Assembly: GCA_946478525.1 (NCBI GenBank)
Contig: CAMLCH010000020.1
Location: forward strand, 1 to 42,539
Length of the DNA stretch: 42,539 bases
Direction of reading: 5' to 3'
From: Snodgrassella alvi_G
Lineage (GTDB): Bacteria; Pseudomonadota; Gammaproteobacteria; Burkholderiales; Neisseriaceae
Shown: in pieces, positions 7,168 to 14,823 of the stretch
How the letters are laid out: each line of letters starts with the position of its first letter
How positions within the stretch are numbered: the first letter of the stretch is position 1
Position numbers and translations under genes: made by a program
Notes under the pieces: model-generated
Seen by the model: only the letters and a program-made list of their open reading frames with translations
The model's database searches: none
What the model was told of the DNA's origin: nothing

Positions 7168-8454
7168 ATGTTGATGCAGCTTTCTTCTTATACCATTTAC
7201 CTATTATTTATTGTTTTTTTTATTATTAGTACTTGCGGGCAATTGTACTTGTCTATACGCCAAAGTCAGGCTGTATTGTCCCATCGCGATTCTGTACCAA
7301 CAGCATTCGTTCACAGTATTTCTCTGCCTGAGCATCAAAAAGCTGCTGATTATACCTTGGCTAAACAACGCTTGGCGCGATATGAAATCTTGTTTCAATC
7401 ACTACTGCTGTTAGTTTTTACACTGGGTGGTGGACTTGATTTATTGGCGCGCATAAGTCAGTTATGGATCAATAATGCTATCGGGCGTGGAATCGTTTTA
7501 ATTGGATTATTTGCGTTGGTAAACATGATTTTAAGCTGGCCTTTAGCTTGGTATCGCAGTTTCAGGCTGGAGGCTCGTTTTGGTTTCAATAAAATGACAC
7601 TGACTACCTTTTTTAGTGATCAACTCAAAGGGTGTGTGTTAGCGATGATTGTTGGTTTGCCACTGTTATATATTATTTTATTGATCATGCAGATATTAAC
7701 TACTCATCCAACATTTGGTGGTCTATGGTGGTTGGCTGTGTGGCTGGTATGGGTGAGTTTTTCACTTTTTATGATGTGGGCTTTTCCCAAATGGATTGCG
7801 CCACTATTTAATAAATTTGTTCCTTTATCTGATGCACAATTACGTACTCGTATCGAAAAATTATTACAACGTACCGGATTTCACAGTGATGGCATCTTTG
7901 TAATGGATGGTTCTAAACGTAGTGGACATGGTAATGCTTACTTTACGGGATTAGGAAAGCACAAACGGATTGTCTTTTTTGATACTTTATTAAACGACAT
8001 GCAGTATGATGAAGTGGAAGCAGTATTGGCACATGAACTCGGTCACTTTGCCCATAAGCATGTGCTAAAGCAAATGATTGTAACCTTCATCCTGAGTTTA
8101 TTCATTTTGGCTGTTTTAGGCTGGTTAATGCCACAGGCTGCATTCTATCTAGGTTTAGGCGTTCATGAAGCTAGCCATGCTATGGCTTTATTGTTATTTA
8201 TGCTGATACTGCCCGTTTTTACATTTCCCTTTGCACCACTAGGTAGCATAATGTCACGTAAAAATGAATTTGAAGCAGATCGTTTTGCTGCTAAATACGC
8301 TAATGCAAATGAATTAATTCATGCTCTTACCAAATTATATCGCACTAATGCTGCCAGTTTGGTCAGTGATATCTGGTATTCTCGTTTTTATGATTCTCAT
8401 CCGGGAGCCAGAGAGCGAATTGCGGCATTACAAGCTACTTTAAAAGCGCAATAA
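7168..8454 (+). CDS. M48 family (Ste24-like) membrane zinc metallopeptidase
   Basis: This is an integral-membrane zinc protease of the M48 family, 428 residues. The zinc motif HELGH lies in EAVLAHELGHFAHKHVLKQM (about residues 287-307), and the third ligand is in EFEADRFAAKYA (about 369-380). An N-terminal CAAX-protease-type domain (HQKAADYTLAKQRL, EARFGFN) and about six to seven hydrophobic spans match the Ste24 branch rather than HtpX. In bacteria these proteases are thought to act on membrane or misfolded proteins; the substrate here is unknown. Met3 is an alternative start. It ends one base before the rsgA start, so the two are coupled. Confidence 0.93.
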   Translation: MLMQLSSYTIYLLFIVFFIISTCGQLYLSIRQSQAVLSHRDSVPTAFVHSISLPEHQKAADYTLAKQRLARYEILFQSLLLLVFTLGGGLDLLARISQLWINNAIGRGIVLIGLFALVNMILSWPLAWYRSFRLEARFGFNKMTLTTFFSDQLKGCVLAMIVGLPLLYIILLIMQILTTHPTFGGLWWLAVWLVWVSFSLFMMWAFPKWIAPLFNKFVPLSDAQLRTRIEKLLQRTGFHSDGIFVMDGSKRSGHGNAYFTGLGKHKRIVFFDTLLNDMQYDEVEAVLAHELGHFAHKHVLKQMIVTFILSLFILAVLGWLMPQAAFYLGLGVHEASHAMALLLFMLILPVFTFPFAPLGSIMSRKNEFEADRFAAKYANANELIHALTKLYRTNAASLVSDIWYSRFYDSHPGARERIAALQATLKAQ

Positions 8455-8455
8455 T

Positions 8456-9340
8456 ATGGTGAACGTATCCAATAGCGAATTATTAACTGCCCAAATCACA
8501 GCCAGTTTTGGTCGTCGTTATATTGTTCGTACGCCAGACGGAAAAACTTATGAAGCGACAACCAGAAAAAAAAGAATTGATTTTGCCTGCGGGGATCAAG
8601 TACATATCAATCATATAAATCTACAGCAAGTTGTTATTGAAGATTATCTGCCACGCAGCAGCTTACTTTACCGGCAAGATTCCACTCGCAGTAAACTGAT
8701 TGCTGCTAATGTCACTTTAATGTTAATTGTATTGGCAGCTGTACCAACACCTAGCGAAATGTTATTACAACGTGCCTTACTGGCGGCTGAAGCAGCACAA
8801 ATCCAACCTTTAATCGTATTAAATAAAGCAGATTTGCCCGAAAATGACATATGGCTGCAAAAAATATCTTTTTACCAAGGTTTGGGTTACGAACTGATCA
8901 ACATCAGCGCACTAAGAGACGTAAAAAAACTACGCAATCGTTTACAGGGCGAATGTGCCATATTATTAGGGCAGTCAGGCATGGGTAAATCAACCTTAAC
9001 TAATGCTCTGTTAGGTAACGTTCAGGCGCGAGTAGGTGAGATTTCCACCGCTTTAGATTCAGGTCGGCATACCACCACCCACGCTCAACTTTATGATTTG
9101 GATAAAAATAGTCAATTAATTGATTCACCTGGTTTGCAGGCATTTGGTTTACATCATCTACAAATAGCTAATTTACTCAGTTATTTCCCTGATATGCGCT
9201 CCTATATTGGTAAATGTCGTTTTCATAATTGTAGTCATCGTCAGGAGCCAGGTTGTGCGCTGAAACAGGCTGTAAATGAGCATAAAATTGAGCCTGAAAG
9301 ATTACTATTTTTACAAAATATTACCAATGAATTAAGTTAA
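8456..9340 (+). CDS. rsgA: Ribosome small subunit GTPase RsgA
   Basis: RsgA is a late 30S assembly factor that probes the decoding centre and hydrolyses GTP. The circularly permuted order of G motifs identifies it. An OB fold (residues about 10-75) is followed by G4 NKAD in VLNKADLPEND, then the P-loop GQSGMGKST, the Thr-rich switch HTTTHAQL, G3 DSPGLQAFGL, and a C-terminal zinc knuckle C-x4-C-x-H-x5-C in KCRFHNCSHRQEPGC. It has 294 residues. It is translationally coupled to the upstream M48 peptidase gene, and orn lies just beyond on the other strand. The next gene is rplC, after a 265-bp leader. Confidence 0.97.
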   Translation: MVNVSNSELLTAQITASFGRRYIVRTPDGKTYEATTRKKRIDFACGDQVHINHINLQQVVIEDYLPRSSLLYRQDSTRSKLIAANVTLMLIVLAAVPTPSEMLLQRALLAAEAAQIQPLIVLNKADLPENDIWLQKISFYQGLGYELINISALRDVKKLRNRLQGECAILLGQSGMGKSTLTNALLGNVQARVGEISTALDSGRHTTTHAQLYDLDKNSQLIDSPGLQAFGLHHLQIANLLSYFPDMRSYIGKCRFHNCSHRQEPGCALKQAVNEHKIEPERLLFLQNITNELS

Positions 9341-9487
9341 TAAGTTAAGAGATTATGTGAAGTTCAAGATTTGAAACTTATGACGTAGATATCTAGAAAT
9401 TTCTTTAAATTAAAGTGCAAATAATTGCTTTTCATCTTCTCTAAAGTAGATTGTATCTAAAAATCTAAGTCTTATCTGGATAAATAT

Positions 9488-9517
9488 TTGATTTTGGCAG
9501 AATAAGCATGATATCAT
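9488..9517 (+). promoter_or_regulatory. Probable sigma70 promoter of the rplC operon
   Basis: A -35 TTGATT (9488-9493) and a -10 TATCAT (9512-9517) are 18 bases apart. The predicted start of transcription near 9524 coincides with the beginning of a hairpin, leaving a leader of about 80 bases before rplC. This is the best promoter pair in the 265 bases between rsgA and rplC. Confidence 0.6.
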
Positions 9518-9523
9518 CGCAAA

Positions 9524-9546
9524 CTTGCCGATTTTATGTCGGCAAG
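9524..9546 (+). promoter_or_regulatory. Leader hairpin upstream of rplC
   Basis: An 8-bp perfect stem (cttgccga / tcggcaag) with a seven-base loop is followed by a short T-rich stretch (attcttta), then a weaker stem (ccaat ... attgg, 9563-9580 area). It lies at the very 5' end of the predicted transcript. It could be an attenuator or an autoregulatory site for a ribosomal protein such as L4, as known for S10 leaders in gammaproteobacteria. Sequence homology to those leaders is not evident. Confidence 0.5.
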
Positions 9547-9605
9547 ATTCTTTATTGTGCGAGGCCAATCAATCGTAATTGGTCCCTTTATAAAAGGAAA
9601 TAACT

Positions 9606-10250
9606 ATGACTTTAGGTCTGGTTGGGCGCAAGCTTGGCATGACTCGCGTGTTCGATGAGAACGGCGCGTCAGTTCCGGTAACAGTACTGGATATGTCAGC
9701 CAATCGCGTCACTCAACTCAAATCCGAAGCTACAGACGGCTACACTGCCGTTCAAGTAACTTTTGGTCAGAAAAAAGCCAATCGTGTAAGTAAGGCTCAG
9801 GCAGGTCATTTTGCTAAGGCTGGCGTTGAAGCTGGTCGTGGCTTAGTTGAATTTGCCGTTTCTGAAGAAAAATTGGCTGAATTGTCTGCCGGTGCTGAAA
9901 TTAATGTTGGCATTTTTGCAGCAGGTCAGTTGATTGATGTTACTGGTACCAGCAAAGGTAAAGGCTTTTCTGGCACCATCAAACGTCATAACTTTAGTTC
10001 GCAACGTGCTTCTCACGGTAACTCCCGTTCCCATCGTGTGCCTGGTTCAACCGGTATGTCACAGGATCCGGGTCGCGTATTTCCCGGTAAGCGTATGGCT
10101 GGTCAGTACGGTAACGTTAAATCTACTGTACAGAATTTAGAAATCATACGCGTGGATACTGAACGTCAGTTATTACTGGTAAAAGGTGCAGTGCCGGGTG
10201 CGGTTAATAGCGACGTTGTCGTGCGTCCGAGCGTGAAAGTAGGTGCGTAA
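9606..10250 (+). CDS. rplC: Large ribosomal subunit protein uL3
   Basis: L3 nucleates early 50S assembly and reaches the peptidyl transferase centre. The 214-residue protein starts TLGLVGRKLGMTRVFDENG. It carries the central loop SHGNSRSHRVPGSTGMSQDPGRVF, whose Gln is the site methylated by PrmB in other bacteria, followed by GKRMAGQYGN and LLLVKGAVPG. The ATG at 9606 has aaagga upstream. It is the first gene of the cluster here: rpsJ, which normally precedes it, is absent. Its stop overlaps the rplD start by one base. Confidence 0.98.
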   Translation: MTLGLVGRKLGMTRVFDENGASVPVTVLDMSANRVTQLKSEATDGYTAVQVTFGQKKANRVSKAQAGHFAKAGVEAGRGLVEFAVSEEKLAELSAGAEINVGIFAAGQLIDVTGTSKGKGFSGTIKRHNFSSQRASHGNSRSHRVPGSTGMSQDPGRVFPGKRMAGQYGNVKSTVQNLEIIRVDTERQLLLVKGAVPGAVNSDVVVRPSVKVGA

Positions 10251-10870
10251 TGGAACTGAAACTAATTGATGCTCAAGGTCAGGTTGCAGGTGCAGTTGCT
10301 GCTTCTGACGCATTGTTTGCACGTGAATACAATGAAGATTTGGTTCACCAACTGGTTACAGCTTTCTTGGCTAATGCCCGTTCTGGTAACCGTGCGCAAT
10401 TGACTCGTGCAGAAGTAAAACATTCCACCAAAAAACCATGGCGTCAGAAAGGTACCGGTCGTGCTCGTTCTGGTATGACTTCTTCTCCACTGTGGCGTAG
10501 TGGTGGTCGTGCGTTTCCGAATAAGCCAGATGAAAACTTTACTCAAAAAGTAAATCGTAAAATGTACCGTGCAGGTATGGCGGCTATCCTTTCTCAGCTG
10601 GTTCGAGACGAACGTCTGTTTGTAATTGATGAATTATCTGCTGCTACACCGAAAACCAAAGCATTTGCTGAACAGGTAAAAAATCTGGGTATGGAACAAG
10701 TATTATTCATTACCAAGCAGCTGGATGAAAATGTTTATCTTTCCAGCCGCAACCTGCCAAATGTATTGGTTCTGGAAGCACAGCAAACTGATCCATATAA
10801 TCTGTTGCGCTTCAAAAAAGTAGTGCTTACCAAAGCAGCAGTTGCACAACTTGAGGAGCAATGGGTATGA
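10250..10870 (+). CDS. rplD: Large ribosomal subunit protein uL4
   Basis: L4 lines the nascent-peptide tunnel, and in E. coli it also represses its own operon. The 206-residue protein has the long tunnel loop KKPWRQKGTGRARSGMTSSPLWRSGGRAF (about residues 62-90) and the C-terminal globular core with NVLVLEAQQTDPYNLL. It starts in a TAATG overlap with rplC and ends overlapping rplW, so the three genes are tightly coupled. Confidence 0.98.
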   Translation: MELKLIDAQGQVAGAVAASDALFAREYNEDLVHQLVTAFLANARSGNRAQLTRAEVKHSTKKPWRQKGTGRARSGMTSSPLWRSGGRAFPNKPDENFTQKVNRKMYRAGMAAILSQLVRDERLFVIDELSAATPKTKAFAEQVKNLGMEQVLFITKQLDENVYLSSRNLPNVLVLEAQQTDPYNLLRFKKVVLTKAAVAQLEEQWV

Positions 10871-11181
10871 ATCAACAACGTTTAATGCAAGTGCTCTTGG
10901 CTCCTGTTGTTTCTGAAAAAAGCAACATGCTGGCCGAAAAACGCAACCAGATGACGTTTAAAGTATTGCCAAATGCCACCAAGCAGGAAATCAAAGCTGC
11001 TGTGGAATTATTATTTAATGTAAAAGTGGATTCTGTAGCCACCACCATCATTAAAGGCAAAAGTAAACGTTTTGGCCGTACCATCGGTAAGCGCAGCGAT
11101 GTGAAAAAAGCTTATGTTAGCCTGGCGGCTGGCCAAGAGCTGGATATCGAATCAGCTGCTGCTTCTGCAGATAAGGAATAA
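10861..11181 (+). CDS. rplW: Large ribosomal subunit protein uL23
   Basis: L23 sits at the tunnel exit and docks trigger factor and SRP. The 106-residue reading begins MGMNQQRLMQVLLAPVVSEK. The ATG at 10867 (104 residues) has better spacing from the gaggag at 10852-10857 and makes a classic ATGA overlap with rplD, so either start may be used. The core KATVEL-type helix, the loop KGKSKRFGRTIGKRSDVKKAYV and the acidic Ala-rich tail closely resemble Neisseria L23, one of the better clues to the family of the organism. Confidence 0.97.
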   Translation: MGMNQQRLMQVLLAPVVSEKSNMLAEKRNQMTFKVLPNATKQEIKAAVELLFNVKVDSVATTIIKGKSKRFGRTIGKRSDVKKAYVSLAAGQELDIESAAASADKE

Positions 11182-11186
11182 GCATT

Positions 11187-12023
11187 ATGGCTATAGTTAA
11201 AATGAAGCCGACTTCTGCTGGCCGTCGCGGCATGGTACGCGTGGTAACAGAAGGTTTGCATAAAGGTGCACCTTATGCACCACTTTTAGAAAAACAATCT
11301 TCAACAGCTGGACGTAATCACGGTGGTCGTATTACTACCCGTCATAAAGGTGGTGGTCATAAACATCACTATCGCGTAATTGACTTTAAACGTAACGATA
11401 AAGATGGTATTGCTGCCAAAGTTGAACGCATTGAATATGATCCAAATCGTACTGCACACATTGCTTTATTATGCTTTACCGATGGTGAGCGTCGTTACAT
11501 TATCGCTCCGCGCAATGTGCAAGTAGGTGCTGTGCTGGTATCTGGTTCAGAGGCTGCTATCAAAGCAGGTAATAATTTACCGATTCGTAATATTCCGGTA
11601 GGTACAACCTTGCATTGCATCGAAATGAAACCAGGAAAAGGGGCGCAAATTGCGCGTTCTGCTGGTGCTTCTGCCGTATTATTGGCTAAAGAAGGTGTGT
11701 ATGCTCAATTGCGTTTACGTTCTGGTGAAGTACGAAAAATTCACGTAGATTGTCGTGCCACAATCGGTGAAGTAGGTAATGAAGAACAAAGCCTGCAAAA
11801 ATTGGGTAAAGCCGGTGCTAAGCGCTGGCGTGGTATCCGTCCGACCGTACGCGGTGTGGTAATGAATCCGGTTGATCACCCACATGGTGGTGGTGAAGGT
11901 CGTACTGGTGAGGCTCGTGAACCAGTTAGTCCATGGGGAACACCGACTAAAGGTTATCGTACTCGTCGTAATAAACGCACGAACAATATGATTGTTCGCC
12001 GCCGTTACTCAAATAAAGGTTAA
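11187..12023 (+). CDS. rplB: Large ribosomal subunit protein uL2
   Basis: L2 supports subunit association and the peptidyl transferase region. The 278-residue protein has the N-terminal RNA-binding part (GRNHGGRITTRHKGGGHKHHYRVIDFKR), an SH3-like domain, and the C-terminal MNPVDHPHGGGEGRT segment containing the conserved functional His, ending TNNMIVRRRYSNKG. It starts 5 bp after rplW. Confidence 0.98.
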   Translation: MAIVKMKPTSAGRRGMVRVVTEGLHKGAPYAPLLEKQSSTAGRNHGGRITTRHKGGGHKHHYRVIDFKRNDKDGIAAKVERIEYDPNRTAHIALLCFTDGERRYIIAPRNVQVGAVLVSGSEAAIKAGNNLPIRNIPVGTTLHCIEMKPGKGAQIARSAGASAVLLAKEGVYAQLRLRSGEVRKIHVDCRATIGEVGNEEQSLQKLGKAGAKRWRGIRPTVRGVVMNPVDHPHGGGEGRTGEAREPVSPWGTPTKGYRTRRNKRTNNMIVRRRYSNKG

Positions 12024-12028
12024 CTGAT

Positions 12029-12304
12029 ATGGCTCGTTCATTAAAAAAAGGCCCATATGTCGACCTGCATTTACTGAAAAAAGTCGATGCGGCTCGTGCT
12101 AATAACGACAAACGCCCGATTAAAACCTGGTCACGTCGTTCCACTATTCTGCCTGATTTTATCGGTCTGACCATCGCTGTACATAATGGCCGCACACATG
12201 TGCCTGTATTTATCAGCGACAACATGGTAGGTCATAAATTGGGTGAGTTCTCATTGACCCGTACCTTCAAAGGCCATTTGGCTGATAAGAAGGCTAAAAA
12301 ATAA
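12029..12304 (+). CDS. rpsS: Small ribosomal subunit protein uS19
   Basis: S19 is in the 30S head near the A-site and pairs with S13. It is 91 residues, one short of the usual 92. Conserved stretches are MARSLKKGPYVDLHLLKK, KTWSRRSTILPDFIGLTIAVHNGR and VGHKLGEFSLTRTFKGHLADKK. It begins 5 bp after rplB and 10 bp separate it from rplV. Confidence 0.98.
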   Translation: MARSLKKGPYVDLHLLKKVDAARANNDKRPIKTWSRRSTILPDFIGLTIAVHNGRTHVPVFISDNMVGHKLGEFSLTRTFKGHLADKKAKK

Positions 12305-12314
12305 GGGATAAAAC

Positions 12315-12644
12315 ATGAGAGTTAGTGCAAAACATAAAAATGCCCGTATTTCTGCGCAAAAAGCCCGTCTGGTTGCAGATTTAGTGCGCGGTAAAAATAT
12401 TGCCCAAGCGTTGAATATTCTGACTTTTAGTCCGAAAAAAGGTGCTGAGTTAATCAAAAAAGTACTGGAATCTGCAGTGGCTAATGCCGAGCATAACGAA
12501 GGTGCTGATATTGATGAGCTGAAAGTGGTTACCATCTATGTTGATAAAGGCCCAAGTCTGAAACGATTTCAGGCACGCGCTAAAGGTCGCGGTAATCGCA
12601 TTGAAAAACAAACTTGTCACATCAACGTGATAGTGGGCAACTAA
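12315..12644 (+). CDS. rplV: Large ribosomal subunit protein uL22
   Basis: L22 lines the exit tunnel; its beta hairpin narrows the tunnel and is where macrolide-resistance changes occur. The 109-residue protein opens RVSAKHKNARISAQKARLVADLVRG. It carries KKGAELIKKVLESAVANAEHN and the hairpin VDKGPSLKRFQARAKGRGNRI, which shows no unusual change. A gataaa sequence precedes the ATG. Confidence 0.98.
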   Translation: MRVSAKHKNARISAQKARLVADLVRGKNIAQALNILTFSPKKGAELIKKVLESAVANAEHNEGADIDELKVVTIYVDKGPSLKRFQARAKGRGNRIEKQTCHINVIVGN

Positions 12645-12653
12645 GGAAAAGCG

Positions 12654-13358
12654 ATGGGACAAAAAATTAACCCTACAGGCTTTCGCCTGGCAGTGAATAA
12701 AGATTGGTCTTCCAAATGGTTTGCCAAAAGCGGAGACTTTTCCCGGGTGCTGAAAGAAGATATTGATGTACGTAACTTCTTGCGTAAGCGTTTGGCCAAT
12801 GCGTCTGTAGGTCGCGTTGTCATTGAGCGTCCGGCAAAATCTGCGCGCATTACCATTTACAGTGCCCGTCCGGGTATTGTTATTGGTAAAAAAGGTGAAG
12901 ACATTGAAGTACTGAAACGTGATTTGCAAAAAATCATGGGTGTACCAGTTCATGTCAATATCGAAGAAATTCGTAAGCCAGAAATTGATGCGCAAATTAT
13001 TGCTGACAACATTGCTGGCCAGTTAGAAAAACGTGTCATGTTCCGTCGTGCCATGAAGCGCGCAATGCAAAATGCTATGCGTGTGGGTGCTAAAGGCATA
13101 AAAATTATGTCTTCTGGTCGTCTGAATGGTATCGAAATTGCGCGTACCGAATGGTATCGTGAAGGACGTGTTCCTTTGCATACACTGCGTGCCAATGTTG
13201 ACTACGCTACCAGCGAAGCCAAAACAACATACGGCATCATCGGTATCAAAGTGTGGGTTTACAAAGGTGAACTGACACCAGGTGAAATTCAGGCTAAGCC
13301 GGAACAGGATAAGAAACACAGCAGAAAGGCAGGTGGTCGAAATGCTGCAGCCAACTAG
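12654..13358 (+). CDS. rpsC: Small ribosomal subunit protein uS3
   Basis: S3 forms part of the mRNA entry channel with S4 and S5. The protein has 234 residues. The N-terminal segment GQKINPTGFRLAVNKDWSSKWF, the KH domain with its GxxG loop in PGIVIGKKGEDIEVL (about residues 73-87), and the C-terminal domain with GRLNGIEIARTEWYREGRVPLHTLRANVDY are all present. Its Lys-rich end overlaps the rplP start by 17 bp. Confidence 0.98.
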   Translation: MGQKINPTGFRLAVNKDWSSKWFAKSGDFSRVLKEDIDVRNFLRKRLANASVGRVVIERPAKSARITIYSARPGIVIGKKGEDIEVLKRDLQKIMGVPVHVNIEEIRKPEIDAQIIADNIAGQLEKRVMFRRAMKRAMQNAMRVGAKGIKIMSSGRLNGIEIARTEWYREGRVPLHTLRANVDYATSEAKTTYGIIGIKVWVYKGELTPGEIQAKPEQDKKHSRKAGGRNAAAN

Positions 13359-13758
13359 AATGAAATACCGCAAGCAGCAAAAAGGCCGTAATACCGGTAT
13401 TGCTACTCGTGGTAACAAAGTAAGCTTCGGTGATTTTGGTCTGAAAGCTGTGGGTCGTGGTCGTCTGACTGCACGTCAGATTGAAGCTGCACGACGTGCG
13501 ATGACTCGTCATATTAAACGTGGTGGTCGTATCTGGATTCGTGTATTTCCAGATAAACCAGTCACTGAAAAACCAATACAGGTTCGTATGGGTGGCGGTA
13601 AAGGTAATGTGGAATATTACATTGCTGAGATTCAGCCAGGCAAAATGCTATATGAAATGGACGGTGTTGATGAAGCATTGGCTCGTCAGGCATTTGAATT
13701 GGCAGCAGCTAAATTGCCAATTCCGACCGTGTTTGTTAAACGACAGGTAGGTCAATAA
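13342..13758 (+). CDS. rplP: Large ribosomal subunit protein uL16
   Basis: L16 helps position A-site tRNA. The 138-residue protein starts MLQPTRMKYRKQQKGRNTG, the canonical L16 N-terminus, at ATG 13342 behind aggtgg. A longer open frame reaching back to 13282 lies within rpsC and is not family-like. Conserved parts are GRGRLTARQIEAARRAMTR, GGRIWIRVFPDKPVTEKP and RMGGGKGNVEYY. Its stop overlaps the rpmC start by one base. Confidence 0.97.
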   Translation: MLQPTRMKYRKQQKGRNTGIATRGNKVSFGDFGLKAVGRGRLTARQIEAARRAMTRHIKRGGRIWIRVFPDKPVTEKPIQVRMGGGKGNVEYYIAEIQPGKMLYEMDGVDEALARQAFELAAAKLPIPTVFVKRQVGQ

Positions 13759-13949
13759 TGAAAACCAGTGAATTGAAAGACAAATCTGTTGAGCAGTTGA
13801 ACGAAGAACTGGTTGGCCTGTTGAAAGCGCAGTTTGGTTTGCGTATGCAGCATGCCACCGGCCAGCTGGGTAAAAACAGTGAGCTGAAAAAAGTGCGTCG
13901 TAATATTGCTCGTGTGAAAACCATTTTGCGCCAGAAGGATGGTGAGTGA
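13758..13949 (+). CDS. rpmC: Large ribosomal subunit protein uL29
   Basis: L29 is a two-helix protein near the tunnel exit, contacting L23. It has 63 residues: MKTSELKDKSVEQLNEELVGLLKAQFGLRM, then ATGQLGKNSELKKVRRNIARVKTIL, the usual L29 helical hairpin. It is joined by one-base overlaps to rplP before it and rpsQ after it. Confidence 0.97.
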   Translation: MKTSELKDKSVEQLNEELVGLLKAQFGLRMQHATGQLGKNSELKKVRRNIARVKTILRQKDGE

Positions 13950-14212
13950 TGACTGAAGCTAAAAACGTACGTACTTTGCAAGGCAAAGTTGTGAGCGACA
14001 AAATGGATAAAACCGTAACCGTATTGGTTGAGCGTAAGGTGAAACACCCGCTATATGGCAAAGTGATTCGTCGCTCAACTAAAATCCATGCTCATGATGA
14101 GCAAAACCAATACGGAATTGGTGACATCGTTGTCATTTCCGAAGGTCGCCCGTTGTCTAAAACCAAAAGCTGGGTTGTAACAGAGCTGATTGAAAAAGCG
14201 CGTAATGTATAA
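13949..14212 (+). CDS. rpsQ: Small ribosomal subunit protein uS17
   Basis: S17 is an OB-fold protein binding the 5' domain of 16S rRNA. It has 87 residues, with RTLQGKVVSDKMDKTVTVLVERKVKHPLYGKVI and AHDEQNQYGIGDIVVISEGRPLSKTKSW. The ATG at 13949 overlaps the rpmC stop (TGATG). A GTG one codon upstream is possible but less likely. It is the last gene before the 231-bp structured spacer. Confidence 0.97.
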   Translation: MTEAKNVRTLQGKVVSDKMDKTVTVLVERKVKHPLYGKVIRRSTKIHAHDEQNQYGIGDIVVISEGRPLSKTKSWVVTELIEKARNV

Positions 14213-14443
14213 TTAATACAACAATGCGCTTCAATTAGGGAACGAAGTCTTGCGACAATTCCATATTGTCTGTAAACTTCGTTCCTTAACTTTCAGATCT
14301 TGAAAGTTTCTGGCGTTCGCCGGAGCTCTCCCTTCGGGACCCAAGACTGGTTTACTAGAACCATTAATGGTTTCAAGCAGCCTTATGTAATACTCAGGCT
14401 GATTGAAAAAGGTAAATTAAGTTGGATTTTAAAAGGTAATAAC
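14213..14443 (+). promoter_or_regulatory. Hairpin-rich non-coding spacer between rpsQ and rplN
   Basis: This is the only large gap inside the cluster. It holds, in order: a compound hairpin 14239-14285 (10-bp outer stem ggaacgaagt / acttcgttcc, symmetric 5/5 internal loop, 6-bp inner stem gacaat / attgtc, loop tccat); an 8-bp hairpin 14288-14308 (aactttca / tgaaagtt); a GC-rich hairpin tctggc / gccgga at about 14309-14324; a small tccc / ggga hairpin near 14328-14338; a perfect 14-base palindrome aaccattaatggtt (about 14359-14372); and cagcct / aggctg (14378-14401). It corresponds to the S10/spc operon border and probably acts as a leader, attenuator or processing site. No clear sigma70 promoter is seen. 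The role is inference. Confidence 0.65.
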
Positions 14444-14812
14444 ATGATTCAAATGCAGACCATCTTAGATGTGGCTGACAACTCTGGTGCACGTCGCGTT
14501 ATGTGTATCAAAGTATTAGGTGGATCTAAGCGTCGCTACGCATCTGTGGGCGACATTATTAAAGTGGCCGTAAAAGACGCAGCTCCTCGTGGTCGCGTTA
14601 AAAAGGGCGATGTATACAATGCTGTTGTAGTTCGTACAGCTAAAGGCGTGCGTCGTAAAGACGGAGCGCTGATTAAGTTTGATAATAATGCAGCTGTGCT
14701 GCTGAATACCAAGCTGGAACCAATCGGTACCCGTATTTTTGGCCCGGTAACCCGTGAGCTACGTACTGAGCGATTCATGAAAATCGTTTCATTGGCTCCT
14801 GAAGTACTGTAA
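14444..14812 (+). CDS. rplN: Large ribosomal subunit protein uL14
   Basis: L14 lies at the subunit interface and contacts 16S rRNA, and is the binding site of the silencing factor RsfS (encoded at 29018). The 122-residue protein opens MIQMQTILDVADNSGARRVMC and contains KVLGGSKRRYASVGDII, VKKGDVYNAVVVRTAKGVRRKDG and the end KIVSLAPEVL, exactly the family length. The ATG at 14444 follows aaaagg. The open frame extends upstream to 14300 without a stop, but that part is the structured spacer and does not look coding. It is the first gene of the spc-type section. Confidence 0.98.
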   Translation: MIQMQTILDVADNSGARRVMCIKVLGGSKRRYASVGDIIKVAVKDAAPRGRVKKGDVYNAVVVRTAKGVRRKDGALIKFDNNAAVLLNTKLEPIGTRIFGPVTRELRTERFMKIVSLAPEVL

Positions 14813-14823
14813 GTGAGGTTGCA

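Noticed and set aside
12450..12995. Long minus-strand open frame (181 codons) across rplV and rpsC
   Set aside because: It is opposite two unmistakable ribosomal protein genes and rich in Phe, Asn and His as expected from antisense of Lys-rich coding sequence.
13282..13341. In-frame N-terminal extension of rplP inside rpsC
   Set aside because: The canonical L16 start MLQPTRMKYRK lies at 13342 with its own ribosome binding site.
14300..14443. In-frame N-terminal extension of rplN by 48 residues
   Set aside because: L14 is 122 residues throughout the family and starts MIQMQT. The extension would begin with TTG inside a hairpin and resembles no protein.
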